This document shows positions 51,831 through 64,000 of a stretch of DNA of 64,000 bases, one piece after another. The translations under genes were made by a program, and so were the position numbers. The notes under the pieces are model-generated. The model saw only the letters and a list, made by a program, of their open reading frames with translations, was not told the origin of the DNA and made no database searches. Position 1 is the first letter of the stretch; each line of letters begins with the position of its first letter. The stretch comes from Piscicola geometra (taxonomy: Eukaryota; Annelida; Clitellata; Hirudinida; Piscicolidae): NCBI GenBank assembly GCA_943735955.1, contig OX030958.1, forward strand, positions 9,661,126 through 9,725,125, written 5' to 3'.

Positions 51831-53869
51831 CTAGAAATATAAATTTAAAATTGTTTAAAATATTGAAATATATTTAAAAATTAATTATTCATATTTTTTG
51901 AAGATTTTTAAAAGGTTTAAGAACTTATTGAAATTTTATTTTTGCATTATTATCTACTAAAACTCGATCCCAATCAAAGCAATATAAGTTCAATCAATAA
52001 TTTTAGTTTTAAATAAAACAACCTCATTTAATCTTGAGTTTAAATCCATAATTAGGTAAGATGGATTTTTCCTAAAATATAACGAAAAATTATTTCCGGG
52101 AAATCATCGAAAACAAATACCATGTTAACATCCGTAACAACATAAACTTTAAAACTGTTTATATACTAAATAAATGTTTCTATTTTTTTAAAGAAATATT
52201 TTTCTGTTTATCCTAAAGCTTTATCTTAATAAACCAATATCATTTAAACTATTCTTATATTACTATGTTTCAACATTCTTTGTCAATCTTTTTATCCATT
52301 TTCTTCCTAGCATCAATAAATTCTGTGAAACGAATCTTTGTCTGATGAAACGCACTTATATAATTTTTAACTATTCGTTTTTAATCATAAATCTCAAACT
52401 TTCAATGTTTTGAATATTATTTTTAAGTTTTAAATTATATATTTTTTATAATCAACATCAACACCCGCATGGATTTTATATTTTTATAAATATTCAAGTT
52501 TCAGTTTTAACTTAAAACTTTTAAGACTAATTTTTAACTCAAAAGAAACATAGTTTGTGCATGAAAGTTTCATGTAAATCTCTTAGTAATTTTTTGTTCT
52601 TGCATAAGACGAAAAAATGTTTAAAATTTGACGGCCCACCGTTGAAAGTTTGATAGCAACGTTCTTCCAAGATGTGCCAAAGAGCGTATAAAACCTCCCA
52701 AATATGTGCAATCGAAGTCTTTAAAGTAAAAATATACTTATAAATATAATAAAGCTACCTTAAAAGACCAAAATCTTCGGACATTTATACATTTATGCAC
52801 CATCATTTTTTAGAGAGCTAAAAACCAAAGGTGGCTATCCTGGGAGGGTCCTAGGGTCCGGTGATAGCCATCCCTGATAAAAGCTTTCAAAGAGCACCCA
52901 TTCAGTGTTGCAGCCAAAATTGCAATCGTTTTTTTTCAATTCAGGTTTAAATTTCAAAACAATCTCAAGAAATGGATATTCTGTACCTATTTTGCAAGAT
53001 ACTAATATTAGAAAAATAATGATGCTTTCTTGGTTGTGTACCCCCTGATGTGAAATTTATGGTTATCGCAAACCCCCCGTTAATAAAAAAAAGCACTTTC
53101 AAGTCATCTTATACAAAAGATAGCCTTCTTTTTATAGTTGAAAAAGACTAAAAAACAATTATTTTATCCATAATTTCTCAACTAGTAATTTCGCAAATAT
53201 TTATCGTGTTTGTGTAATTTGTTTTCAAGGCTCTGCTCTTTAAAAAAATAGGCCTACAAATCGATAAAGTCGCTCAATTTTAAATATTCTTCTGAGAAAA
53301 AAAACTTTATTAACAGCGAAACAGACAAAAATATATAATTAGTTTCGAGACTTCGCTATTGATTTGCTGAATCGTATCCGCCACAAACTGTGTAACTTTA
53401 AGAGTAATGGCTTGAACCATCCGTTTCAGTTTTCCCCCTGGAAGGGTGATGAATTTATGACTACCATATACCTATACTATAGTAATATATATAATAATAT
53501 ACTATATATATATGATGACTACTAAGTGATAAATGTATGAATGATTGAAAATGAAAGTACTTCATTTATAATTCTTTTATCTGGCTTTAGATGAAATGTA
53601 ATTATAAAGGGAAAAATGTTTCTGTGAACTTTCGCGTGGTTTATTTTCTGGTTTTATTTGTAGTTCATAATCAATCAATAATTTAAAAATAAATCAACTA
53701 GATTGTATTTGAAGTTAGTAATTTATTAGCTAGATTTTATATCGTAGATTTAATATTTTAAGAACCTCAATTAACATTTAAAAATTAAATCGACGAAAAT
53801 AAGTAGAGTCGCCATTTTGATTATTTGGGTTAATTCATCTATATTTTATAGAGTATAACTAACAATACA
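51831..53869. other. region between PTPN9 and UQCRC2; PTPN9 5' exon not located
   Basis: The start exon of PTPN9 and both promoters should be here, but no exon ending in phase 1 could be identified. A minus-strand open block at about 53445-53320 (beginning MVQAITLKVTQF) is coding-like but unassigned. An 8-bp perfect inverted repeat (TGGCTATC/GATAGCCA, 52832-52870) encloses two GGGTCC copies. Confidence 0.45.
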
Positions 53870-55337
53870 ATGAAAATTTTCGCTAGACCGTTTTCAACCA
53901 GTCTAAGGGTATACACGAAAATAAATTAAAATAATATTTTTTTAAATACTATAATTTTTCGCTCACGTCCTTGAATTGTTTTAACCTTGTTTCACCATTA
54001 AATGCATATCGTGTTAAATAAAAAAAAATCATTTTATCTTAAAAGTTGGGATATTCAAGCCAGGCTGCTCCTAAGGTTGCTCAGATTGGAGCTTCTAAAG
54101 ATGCCAAGGTGAAACAGAATATTTAACATTTCAAATAATTCATGAAACTCACTAGAATTTCATAAGCAAATCATCCGTTTTAATGGCTTTTAAATTGATT
54201 TAAAAGGTTACGAAAATGCCGAATGGTCTGTTGGTGGCTTCTTTAGAGAACTACAGCCCGGTGAGCAAGGTGGGGGTGTTGTACAATGCAGGCTCACGCA
54301 GGGAGGATCACATCAACAGTGGCATCACGCACTACCTCAGAACCCTCGCCATGATGGTGTGTGTATGTGTGTGTGTGTGTGTAACTAAATGCAGGAGTTT
54401 ATAATGATAAGAATACTAATGAAGATGTTAATTATAATTATGCAGGAGATGCTAATTATAATGATGAAGATGACACTAAAAATAATAATTAAGATGATAC
54501 TAATAATATTAATTAAGATGATACTAATAATAATGATGAGGATAAATTGAACAAGTATTATTAAAACAATATGTTTATAGAACACTGATTTAAATGCAAA
54601 TATTTTTTAAACTTCTAAAATGTTTTCGAACCCCAAAGAGCTCCAAGAGAGCCACTGGCTTTGGAATCTCCAGGAATATCCAACAGATTGGTGGCAATTT
54701 AACGTGAGGCACATCAAATCTAATAAGCAAATTATTTCTTGTTATAGTTTTGTATAAAAAATAAGCATATTATTGTTTATTATAGTTTTTTAATACAAAA
54801 TACGCAGATTTTTTATTAATATAGTTTTTCTTTACAAAAAAATGAGAGAACACTACATTCACCATTCCGTACTGCTCCACCAGATGCACAACCACGCGAG
54901 AACAGATGATCTACTCAGTGGAGTTCTTGAGGGACAAAAGGTTAATGGAACCTTGCTTCTGCAATTCCTTAGTTCTATCATCTTGAAAATCATGTTTCCT
55001 AAAACACAATCTATTTTTAGCATGAAATTTGTTCTTTAAATTTTAAATGTTTAAATTTTGAAATGTTGAAAAACGTTGCAACCGCAGTGAAATAGCTCTG
55101 GAGAATCTTGGTCACATCTCCACCGCGCCTGCCTTCAAGCACTGGGAGGTGTCAGACATGCTGCCAAAGTTTGAGTTCTCATCATCATCATGTTCACCCT
55201 CATTTTCATCTTCATTATTATCATTATCATTAATCATATAATCATCATCAGTTCTATTACATCATCATCATCAATATTATTATTGTCATCGTCATCATCA
55301 TATTGATATTTCAGCCACTGCATCAAGCAAACTCAAC

Positions 55338-55420
<83 letters not shown>

Positions 55421-55865
55421 ACACACACGTAAACACACACACACACATGTACACACACGCACACAGAATGGCATTTGATCTGGAACACTTCAACCACTCT
55501 CCTGAAGCCAGTGAGTGGTTTCTTGTTGATAATAATAATAATAAAAATAATTATGATAATAATATTAACACCAATTCAGTTAAAACAACTGCTTTTCACC
55601 TTTTCCACTTATCTACAACAAACTTATACAACAACTTCAACGACTAATAAAAAAAAACAATACTAACACCAACTAATACTACAACTTCAACAATCTCAAC
55701 ATCAACAACAACAACAACAACACTACAGAGTTAGCAGAGATGATTCACCAGGCGGCGTACAGACAAACGCTAGGCAACTCCCTCTACGCCTCGAAACACC
55801 GTATCGGTCAGATCACTGTACAACAGGTGTGTGTGTTGGTGTGTGTTTGTGTGTGTTTATGTGTG

Positions 55866-55897
<32 letters not shown>

Positions 55898-57058
55898 CGT
55901 GATTATAGTTTCACTACAATCACCACCACCATCACCAATAACACCACCACGTTACGACCACCAAAACAACAACGACGACAATGACGACCGCCAATGAACA
56001 GCTGGAGGACTTTGTGGCGAAGCACTACAGCAGCAAGAACGCCGTGGTGGTGGGCGTCGGAGTGGACCACGACCTGCTCAGCCATTTTGCCAAGAAACTC
56101 TTCCTGAACGCCAGCAAGGACGAGGCGCCCTCGCAAGAGCCCTCCAACTACTACGCTGGTGCGGTGTTATCTTGTTGTCGTTGTTGTCTTGTTGTTGTCG
56201 TTGTTGTTGTGGTTGTGTTCTTTTAGTTGGATGATGAAGGAATTATTTTAACATCGTATTTTAGGGATCATCGTCGTCGTCATCGTGATCATCGGGATCA
56301 TCATCATAACAATCATCTTCTCAAATTCTTATTCTTACATTCTTGAGCACTACAAACACACACACAAATTCAGACAAAAAGCACACATCAAACACACACG
56401 AACGAACAACATCGAACACACACAAACGAAAAACATCAAACACACACAAACGAACAACCAATACAGGCGAGTTGAGAGAGGACACCGGCTCCCCCTTGAC
56501 CTACATGAGTGTCGTCACCGAGGGCGTCAGTCTCAACGACCCTGACCTCCTGCCCTTGTCAGTCCTTCAACACGTGATCGGGGTCACGCCACATGTCAAG
56601 TTCCCCTCCCCCTCAACCAATGAACTCTACAAGGCCGCTTTCCCCGTCGCCAAGCAACCATTCGCCGTGTGTTTCAAGCTGATAATATTCTTTTTTAATT
56701 TATTATTATTTATAAATCATCTTTAAATATTTATTCTATTCTACTATCACATCCTTCACCATAAAAGCACCACCACCACCACCACCATAACCACCTCTCA
56801 ACCACCCAGGTTAGTTGCGTCAACAGCAGCTACTCCGACTCCGGCCTCTTCGGCTTGAACGTCATTTGTGGCGCCAAAGACGCCTCTGAGGTGATGAAGG
56901 CCCTAGTCTCTGTCATGAGCGCCTATGTCAAGGGAAAGATCAGTGCGGAAGAACTCGCCAGTGCCAAGTCAGTGCTACTACTACTACTACTATTACTGCT
57001 TCTACTACTACTGCTATAACTACTGCTACTACTACTACAACTACTAATACTCCTGCTT

Positions 57059-57111
<53 letters not shown>

Positions 57112-57175
57112 GCTTCTACTACTACAACTACTACCACTAAAACTACTGCTACTACAATTACTACTACTACTACTG

Positions 57176-57220
<45 letters not shown>

Positions 57221-57238
57221 AAACTACTGCTACTACTG

Positions 57239-57275
<37 letters not shown>

Positions 57276-57370
57276 AACTATTGCTACTGCTACTACTACT
57301 GCTACTGCTACTACTACTTCTACTAGTACTGCTACTACTACTGCTACTACTACTACTACTACTACTACTG

Positions 57371-57428
<58 letters not shown>

Positions 57429-57621
57429 CAGAGCGAACCTTAAGGCAGAGGTCTCATTCTTCTCCGAATCAGCCCAGGACACCCTCGAGACGCTTGGTCA
57501 AGAGGTCATGATTGTGATCTTCATTTTGTTTCAGATTATTCATCGCTCTGTCACTATCATTAAAATCAATGTCTATATTCTTGTAATTGAGCCAAATTAA
57601 TATATTTACCTCCACACACTT

Positions 57622-57671
<50 letters not shown>

Positions 57672-58072
57672 ACAGGTGCTGATGACCGGTCAGTCATTGA
57701 GTCTGCAGCAGATGCATGGAGCCATTGACAAGATCACGTTGGATGACGTAGTCAGGGTGAGTTTGTATGTGTATGTGTGTTTGTACGTGTGTGTGTTTTT
57801 ATATGTATGGGTGTATGAGAAGCTAATTTATTAATATTTTCCCACAAATTCACACACCATCAATACCAACTAGCATACACACACAAATATGTACACATAA
57901 AAAAAACGTATAAACACACAAACACACACATATACACAAACACGCACACATACACACAAACACACACATACACACAAAGGTTGCAAAGAAAGTGATACCG
58001 GGCAAGCCGTCAATGGCAGCGATTGGAGGCCTCTCACACACGCCCTACATGGATGAGATGTTCAGCCACTAG
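53870..58072 (+). CDS. UQCRC2: cytochrome b-c1 complex subunit 2, mitochondrial (452 aa)
   Basis: Fourteen exons: 53870-53908, 54046-54108, 54207-54356, 54639-54703, 54884-54940, 55088-55168, 55467-55510, 55729-55826, 56002-56158, 56467-56666, 56810-56967, 57432-57504, 57676-57756, 57980-58072. All phases agree and the total is 453 codons with stop, close to the vertebrate protein. It starts with a short basic presequence ([13 protein letters not shown]). Core-2 landmarks follow: LPNGL-like [83 protein letters not shown] and the C-terminal [11 protein letters not shown]. It is an M16-peptidase-fold core protein of complex III on the matrix side. The catalytic zinc motif is absent, as expected for core 2. 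Tail repeats of GGAGAT type follow the stop. Confidence 0.96.
55338..55466. repeat. (CA)n microsatellite ending at a UQCRC2 acceptor
   Basis: About 130 bp of CA repeat in the intron before UQCRC2 exon 55467-55510; the last CACAG is the splice acceptor. Confidence 0.95.
56972..57425. repeat. (TAC)n array in UQCRC2 intron
   Basis: About 450 bp of TAC/TGC/AAC triplets filling almost the whole intron between 56967 and 57432. Poly-Leu and poly-Val frames here are artefacts. Confidence 0.97.
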
Positions 58073-58313
58073 AGAGATGATGAGAAGATGGGAGGGGAGG
58101 AGACGATAGGAGATGGGGAGGGGAGGAGACGATAGGAGATGGGGAGGGGAGGAGATGATGGGAGATGGGAGGGGAGGAGATGATGGGAGATGGGGAGGGG
58201 TGGATAGCTTCAGAGATGGTTTGGGATGGGTTTAAGGTGGGTATGGTTAATAGACGTGTTTTTCGAGATAGTTTAAGTGTTAGTAATGTTGGAACTGATT
58301 GGTGAATATTTAA

Positions 58314-58319
58314 AATAAA
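58314..58319 (+). promoter_or_regulatory. polyadenylation signal of UQCRC2
   Basis: AATAAA 242 bp after the UQCRC2 stop. On the opposite strand an AATAAA at 58485-58480 would serve the convergent ATG10 gene. Confidence 0.6.
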
Positions 58320-58606
58320 TAAATGAAATCGTTTCTTCTGATTTTTTATTTTTTATTAATTAGATTTATGAGAATTTAATTAAATATGGCAGTGGACAAG
58401 CCATAGCAGACTATTGTATTTTTATTACAATATATGATGGAAGTTTTGAAGGGAAGATTTTAAAAATAAATTATTAAAGTTTATTTTCAAGTTAGAATGT
58501 TTTCCGATGTTACAAGTGTTACTTGTGTTCAACGTTTGGTATAAATTCATAAATAATGATAAATTTTTATATAGTTGGTATCTTAAGCCTTAAAATTGTT
58601 AAGGTA

Positions 58607-59570
58607 TCATAGTTGGTTGCATAGGTTTGCATAGCTTATAGGCAGCTCCAGTAGAACATATGGAGCGATGGAAGTTATCCACGCCAGCAAGTATTGTCTG
58701 CAAGTTTTTAGAAAATTAGATATTTAATTATCATACTTGTTATAATTCATTAACAAATATTTTACAAAAATACTTACTATATTGGGTATGCCTTGAAAAT
58801 GCATAACAATTTAAGTTTAATTGAAGTAAAAAGAACTTGGGAGAGGTGTGTTGTTTGCTTATCTGGGCCATGAAGTGGTCGCTGTGGCAGGGGTGCAGAG
58901 TGAAGAAGGGCCGGTTAAGGACTGGATGCTCCTGGTTGAAGTTTGACGGTGAAAAGTTGACCTAAGTAATAATAAATAAATTATGTACTTTATTAGAAAA
59001 TTGAATATATTATTAATGTGTTATCTTAAATTACTGTAAACCTGCTGAGTGACAAATGACCAAAACTGATTTTCCTTCATGTTGTTCATTAGTGGACATT
59101 TTTCTTTGATCAAACTCCATACATCTTCTAAGACCAACAAGCCACCTTCTAAAAAAATATTGAATAATTTAGTATCTTTTCATCATTATCATCATCATCA
59201 TCATCATCATTATATTTGACAAACCTTTAGTGTGAATATTGAAAAAGACAACAGGAATACTGTAGCTTGTACTATATAGGAAATGATGTTCACATATGAG
59301 ATAGTCATCGTCTGCTGATATAATTTCATCGTCATCGTCATCATTTTGTGTAGTTGAATGAGATTTTTCTTTTTTGTAAATGTGAGATTTCTTTCTTAAA
59401 TAGTTAGAGTTGTCAATCTGAAAAATTATTGTAAATGAAAATTATAATTTCTATTATTTTTTATGAATTGAGTTTACATCATTATATTCTAAAGACCAGC
59501 CGTCTTCAATCTTTGAAGATTCAGTAAAAAACCACTCAGTTGATTCAGAGAAATTTTCAAAATTAAACAT
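58607..59570 (-). CDS. ATG10: ubiquitin-like-conjugating enzyme ATG10 (202 aa)
   Basis: Five minus-strand exons, 59570-59478, 59417-59225, 59148-59042, 58961-58837, 58697-58607; phases agree and the total is 203 codons. ATG10 is the E2-like enzyme that transfers ATG12 to ATG5 in autophagosome formation. Landmarks: EHHFLYSTSYSIPVVFF (family YHILYS-x-SY-x-VPVLYF), then GGLLVLEDVW, then VTQQ...QEHPVLNRPFFTLHPC. The Cys of HPC is the catalytic residue and is present. The C-terminus reads YLLAWITSIAPYVLLELPISYA, matching the WLS-x-VGP-V-x-L-LPLSYA segment. An acidic Asp-rich insert in exon 2 comes from a GAT/GAC run. The start is the first ATG of exon 1, 183 bp from the ATG of ATP5PO on the other strand. 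Confidence 0.9.
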
Positions 59571-59753
59571 CCTTACAAGCAAAGTTTGTTTTTAGTCTTC
59601 ATTAAAGTGGGGAATAAAATTAATGAAAAATATTGAACTTCAAACTAAAACTTAAATTATAAATTTATTCATAATATTGAAATTATTTCAGAAGCATAGA
59701 TAAGTTAAAGTACCCTGTTTAAAGCATCTCATATCGTGGATTGACCTTGGAAA
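59571..59753. promoter_or_regulatory. bidirectional promoter region ATG10 / ATP5PO
   Basis: Only 183 bp separate the two diverging start codons. The segment is AT-rich without a TATA box in proper position for either gene, and it must contain both 5' untranslated regions. Inferred from gene geometry. Confidence 0.6.
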
Positions 59754-61647
59754 ATGGCTTCTTTCAAAATAGTTAAACTAGTAATAAAAGTTTTATTTTA
59801 AACAATCATGCTCATTTTTATTAATTTTAAATGATAAATTAATTTTTTTTAAAGTTTCATTACTTTCAAAATTAACAAAAATCGTAAAACTATAAATTGT
59901 AATATGTAAAAACGGCTTATAAGGCACATAATTTTACTATTTTATTTTACTTTATTAATATAACTAAAAATTGACAAGGTTCGCCCCTTCAGTGCTCAAG
60001 CAGCGGCGGCCCCGAGCAAGCTCATCACTGTGAGTTTGCAAAGTCTTGAGGCCTTTTGGAATTTTAGTTTTTCAATAAACTTTAATGATCAAAAACAATT
60101 TAATTCCAAAAAAGTTAAATTCACACATGTCACAAAGTAAATTTTTTACACATTAATCTGTAAAATTATCTACACATTTTTTCATCACAGCCACCATTCC
60201 CACTCTTTGGCATTGAGGGGAGATACACACATGCCTTGTTCTCCGCAGCCACCAAGCAACAGAAGCTCGATGTCGTCGAGAAGGACCTCAAGAGCTTTCA
60301 GGTACTTGTGTTTTTTAAACTTTTTAATCAATCTTTATTTGTCTAAGTTGTTTCAATTGTGGTTTTAGGATAAAAGAGATAACATCATGAATAAAATTTT
60401 ATAATTTCAGAGCATCTTAGCAAAGGATACCAAGCTGAATGAGTATCTTAAAAACCCTTCCATCAATAAGATTGAGAAGAAGAGTAATCATTCATTACTT
60501 TATTTATAACTATTCATTTTATAAATATTAAAATTTTACATTCAAAATTATGACTAAAAATAATACTTATATATTCATATTTTTTAATGATCAATTGTTA
60601 TTTTAATTAATCTTAAATTAAAACTATTTAGTGGTTCTTCTGAAAAGCCTTGAAAAACTCAACTATTCTCCCATCACTCTCAACCTCTTCGGTTTGTTCA
60701 TGATCACAATCAGGGAAATTTTAAATTTTGCTTTTATTTTATTATATTTAAAATCATCTCTTTCAAACAAACACATGCATACAAACCCACACACCCTCAC
60801 ACACACACTCACACACTGGAACACAGGTTCAATGGCTGAGAACGGACGATTGAACATCCTGACGAACTTCTTTGCCTCCTTCCAACGAACGATGGCTGCC
60901 CATCGTGGAGAGGTGCTCTGTTGCATCACTTCTGCCAAGGTGCTACTGTTGGCTGTGATGTGCTGTTGGCTGTGCTGTGTGGGCGTTAGGGGTGTGTTAA
61001 TGATGATGATGAGGAGGGGGGGGGGAAGGAGAAGGATGTTGTTGATGATGATGATGATGGTAAGGAGCAAATTGGCTTCCATATTTTAGAAGCCAGTTAG
61101 GTTTCATTAGTGCGCTAATTACATTCACTAGGAATTCTTGAATTTTTCTATATCTTTATTACATTTGATGACATTCTCACTAAAAGTTTCAACGTTATTC
61201 TTGCAGGCGCTGGAGGCAGGCCAGTTGGCTGAGTTGAAGACGGTGCTGCAGTCCTTCCTCAAGAAGGGCGAGGTCCTCTTGCTCGAAACCAAGGTTGTCT
61301 GCTGCCGCTCGTCGTCGTCGTTGACCGAGATGGCAACCTTTCGCCATTCTCACCGTTCTCAAGCATATATGCGCCGAATTTGAGTCAAACAAAAAAAAAT
61401 AATTGGAGTGTAATTGTCGAGCCTTTTGAATTAAAGTTAATTAAAGTCATTTTTGAGGCCCTATTAAGGAAATTATAATTGGTAACCTATCATATGATCA
61501 ACTCATAGCACTCCATGATGACGCACAACACAGGTGGACGCGAAGTTGATGGGCGGGCTGGTGATCACGATCGGAGACAAGTACGTCGACATGAGCATCG
61601 CCTCGAAGATTAAGGCCTACACGCACATCCTTAAGCAGGCTGTGTAG
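59754..61647 (+). CDS. ATP5PO: ATP synthase peripheral stalk subunit OSCP (subunit O), mitochondrial (211 aa)
   Basis: Eight exons: 59754-59780, 59979-60029, 60191-60301, 60411-60483, 60632-60691, 60827-60939, 61207-61293, 61534-61647; all phases agree, 212 codons with stop. The first nine codons (MASFKIVKL) plus [10 protein letters not shown] form a mitochondrial presequence. The mature protein shows [15 protein letters not shown] (family YGIEGRYA-ALYSAA), [45 protein letters not shown] and the C-terminal [24 protein letters not shown] links the F1 head to the peripheral stalk. Family length and domain order are normal. Confidence 0.96.
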
Positions 61648-61784
61648 TGTGCGTGTGCGTGTGCTGCTGCTGCTGCTTGGAGATGGAAACTTGTGCTCTT
61701 TTGGGTGTGGTGGAGTTGAATGTGATGTTTGCCGCTGTATTTCGGTGAAGAATCCAGAAGTGTAGCGAAGTTGTTTAGGCTTTC

Positions 61785-61790
61785 AATAAA
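61785..61790 (+). promoter_or_regulatory. polyadenylation signal of ATP5PO
   Basis: AATAAA 138 bp after the stop, in TTTCAATAAATTTT. Confidence 0.65.
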
Positions 61791-62062
61791 TTTTATGAAA
61801 TGAGTCTTTTATTTTATTGTCAAGCAAGCGTTTATTAAAGGTCACTGCGATAAGACAGGATGTTGAATTTTAGTTTGGAAATAATAATTTTTTTGCCTTA
61901 AAGCTGAATATTTAGACTTTTTCATGCAACAGAGATCTCCAGTTATTCGTTGCTTTTGGTTTTTGAGAAAAATAAAACGGTAGTTTCTAGATAAAATGTA
62001 TGACAAAGATAGTAGTAGTAGTCTTTATAGTGCCTTTGTCTCGACACTTCAAATCTTTTTCT

Positions 62063-62410
62063 TCATCTCCCCCTTTCTCTCCTCTCCCTTTGTCTCCAGA
62101 TTGCTCCCACACTTCTCAGCACCACTTCTTCCATCCTCCGATCCTCTTCCTGGTAACCAAGGACCCCTTCCATCGGGTCTTGTTCTCCACGCTCCCTTCT
62201 CCAAACCGTCAGCCATTCTTCTCTCCACTCTTGATACAACCCACACTCCAGCAAAACGTGCCTCTCATTCTCTTCCTCCCCACAAACACACTTCCTATCC
62301 TCCTTCTCATACTTCCAGCGCACAATTTCATTATTCCTCACTGTCAAACTATCCCCCCTACACATCATCCTAACTTTCGCTCTATCTGAACCATCTACAT
62401 ATTTTTCCAA
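62063..62410 (-). pseudogene. LINE C-terminal fragment with RT-associated zinc-binding motif
   Basis: A minus-strand stretch encodes WKYEKEDRKCVCGEEENERHVLLECGLYQEWREEW, i.e. C-x-C-x7-H-x4-C, the zinc-binding pattern found after the reverse transcriptase in R1/Jockey/I-type LINEs. It lies between the ATP5PO 3' end and the tandem array. No RT core is present, so it is a 5'-truncated scrap. Confidence 0.6.
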
Positions 62411-62659
62411 CTTCTTGCTTTCTGACTTCTCCTCACGGTATCTTCACGATGCCATACCATAAGGGATACAACAATATTTAATGTAATAAAGAAAATATTC
62501 ACACTCGGAAAAACTAACCAAGCAGGACAATCTTGAAAATGACGTCAACGATAGGGATGTTCAAATTTAAAAACCACGCTTTTCCTGCGGAGTAGCGTGC
62601 AGCGGTTGACTGTCTCTAGTGTGCCTTTCTGGTGCTTCGTTATAAATGATGAAAATCTT

Positions 62660-63105
62660 AACACCGTAATCTACATAATATACATAAATATACATAATAT
62701 AAATAAATCTACATAATATACCTAAATCTACATAATATACATAAATCTACATAATATACCTAAATCTACATAATATACATAAATCTACATAATAAACATT
62801 AATCTACATAACATACATAAATCTACATAATATACATAAATCTACATAATATACCTAAATCTACATAATATACATAAATCTACATAATAAACATTAATCT
62901 ACATAATATACATAAATCTACATAATATACATAAATCTACATAATATACCTAAATCTACATAAAATACATAAATCTACATAATATACATAAACCTACTTA
63001 ATATACATAAATCTACATAATATACATAAATCTACATAATATACATAAATCTACATAATATACATAAATATACATAATATACATAAATCTACATAATATA
63101 TTCTA
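62660..63105. repeat. 19-bp tandem repeat
   Basis: About 23 copies of CTACATAATATACATAAAT, with a recurrent CCT variant and a recurrent AATAAACATT variant that appear in a higher-order pattern in the first half. Confidence 0.95.
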
Positions 63106-63869
63106 TATCACAAAAGAAAGCCCTCATGCGACAACTGAATTTCGAGGAAACGACTTGTGTGACTGGATGTCAACCTGTTCTCTCTTGGCAGATTGCAACT
63201 TCGAAGATCACTTCGGTGCAAACCTAACGCACCAGTTCCCATTAAACAAAACATAACCGCCAAGCAGTTGACCATACCGTATGGACCATACGACTTATCA
63301 TGTGTTTTCATGACGTTGATGATGATGATGTTGTTACTTAAAAATGAATGAAAGTAGATGAAAAAAACAACTTTTTTTTGATGTTTATTTAAAAAATGCA
63401 TAATCGTAAAATAATTGTTATTAAAATTAATAACGGTCAAAGAGTATTATATGCCCTCCACAACTTCCCCCTTCACCACGATCTTACCAAATAATTACGC
63501 TATTTATTCACTTTCCTCCCCATCCTCTCCTCTTGCTCACCATCTCTCCTGCCCATCCCCTCCGCTTGTTCTTGCACATCACTCCTTCGCAATCGTCTGA
63601 TGCACTGCGTGGTGATGTTCATGTGACGATTAAGTTTCTCGTAAAACTAACAGACGAATAATATTATTAGCAAATGTGTATTTATTTTTAATTGAGTTCG
63701 GAATTATCCGGATGAAAATGTACCGAGAGATAAACTTTTGAAAAACGACACTATCCGCTTATTTTCTTCTTTTATGGATTTAGAGGCTAAACTCTAGATA
63801 ATACTAAGCCACTAGATTCTAGCGTGGTTCGAAACTACTGATTGAAGGTGATTTCATAAACGAAGCTAC
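63106..63869. other. intergenic or intronic, no gene recognised
   Basis: GC-richer island at 63110-63290 and a CT-rich run at 63450-63595. No product recognised. Confidence 0.35.
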
Positions 63870-63955
63870 CTCATAAGTGCGTCTTCATTGTCTCTGTAGA
63901 CGTGGCCTCCATGCCTGTCCACCAGTTCTCCCAGGCCCTGCAATGGGTTGTTGCA
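63870..63955 (-). CDS. internal exon of an unidentified gene running off the right edge
   Basis: An 86-nt minus-strand segment with a strong acceptor (TTCACTCCACTTCCAG) and donor (ATGAG/GTAGCT) is open in one frame, giving 28 residues and two bases (phase 2 at the end). The peptide starts CNNPLQGLGELVDRHGGHVY and its base composition is coding-like. Family not recognised. Other exons would lie mostly beyond 64000, with further ones to the left not found. Confidence 0.45.
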
Positions 63956-64000
63956 CTGGAAGTGGAGTGAACTAGCTTCGAAGTCGATTTAAGACTTGAA

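Noticed and set aside
56940..57511. 180-residue poly-Val frame and poly-Leu frame
   Set aside because: TAC array in a UQCRC2 intron. Only the ends overlap true exons, in other frames.

Overview
Eukaryotic nuclear DNA, about 60-70% AT, with small intron-rich genes and extreme microsatellite and minisatellite content. The proteins are animal: RAD21, LSM14, PTPN9, UQCRC2, ATG10 and ATP synthase OSCP. Together with a fucolectin-like gene, a CR1/L2-like LINE, hAT elements and a tRNA-derived SINE they suggest a spiralian invertebrate. The repeat style recalls annelid (leech) assemblies, but that is an impression and was not tested. Most genes were rebuilt by hand from acceptor/donor pairs. In every multi-exon model below except the first two candidates, codon phase is preserved across all junctions and stop codons fall where the family predicts.

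Layout. 1-12.4 kb is mostly non-coding, with part of a tetraspanin gene (-), an unidentified Ser/Pro/Asn-rich exon (-) and large CA/GT arrays. 12.9-17.5 kb holds a Merlin-type transposase remnant and then an intact two-ORF LINE. 17.5-23.2 kb is a transposon graveyard: a SINE, LINE scraps, a stray copy of part of the RAD21 last exon, and a complete 1,042-bp non-autonomous hAT element with 8-bp target duplication. 23.5-24.6 kb is a two-exon secreted fucolectin-like gene. 26.5-30.3 kb is RAD21-like (-, 10 exons), head to head with LSM14 (+, 9 exons, 31.0-34.6 kb). 37.0-39.3 kb holds two tandem paralogues for small secreted Cys-containing proteins. 40.0-40.8 kb is an AT-rich satellite. 41.6-51.8 kb is PTPN9 (-, at least 17 exons), with a 1.83-kb hAT transposon in one intron. 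53.9-58.1 kb is UQCRC2 (+, 14 exons). 58.6-59.6 kb is ATG10 (-), which shares a 183-bp divergent promoter region with ATP5PO/OSCP (+, 59.8-61.6 kb). The right end has a LINE C-terminal scrap, a 19-bp tandem array and one exon of an unidentified (-) gene.

The genes do not form one pathway. UQCRC2 and OSCP are both mitochondrial respiratory-chain components, ATG10 is an autophagy conjugation enzyme, LSM14 is a P-body/translation-repression factor, RAD21 is cohesin, and PTPN9 is a vesicle-associated tyrosine phosphatase. Three housekeeping pairs are arranged head to head. No undescribed multi-gene system is evident. The most distinctive biology is (i) microsatellites that directly supply splice sites and extend conserved proteins and (ii) the well-preserved mobile elements.
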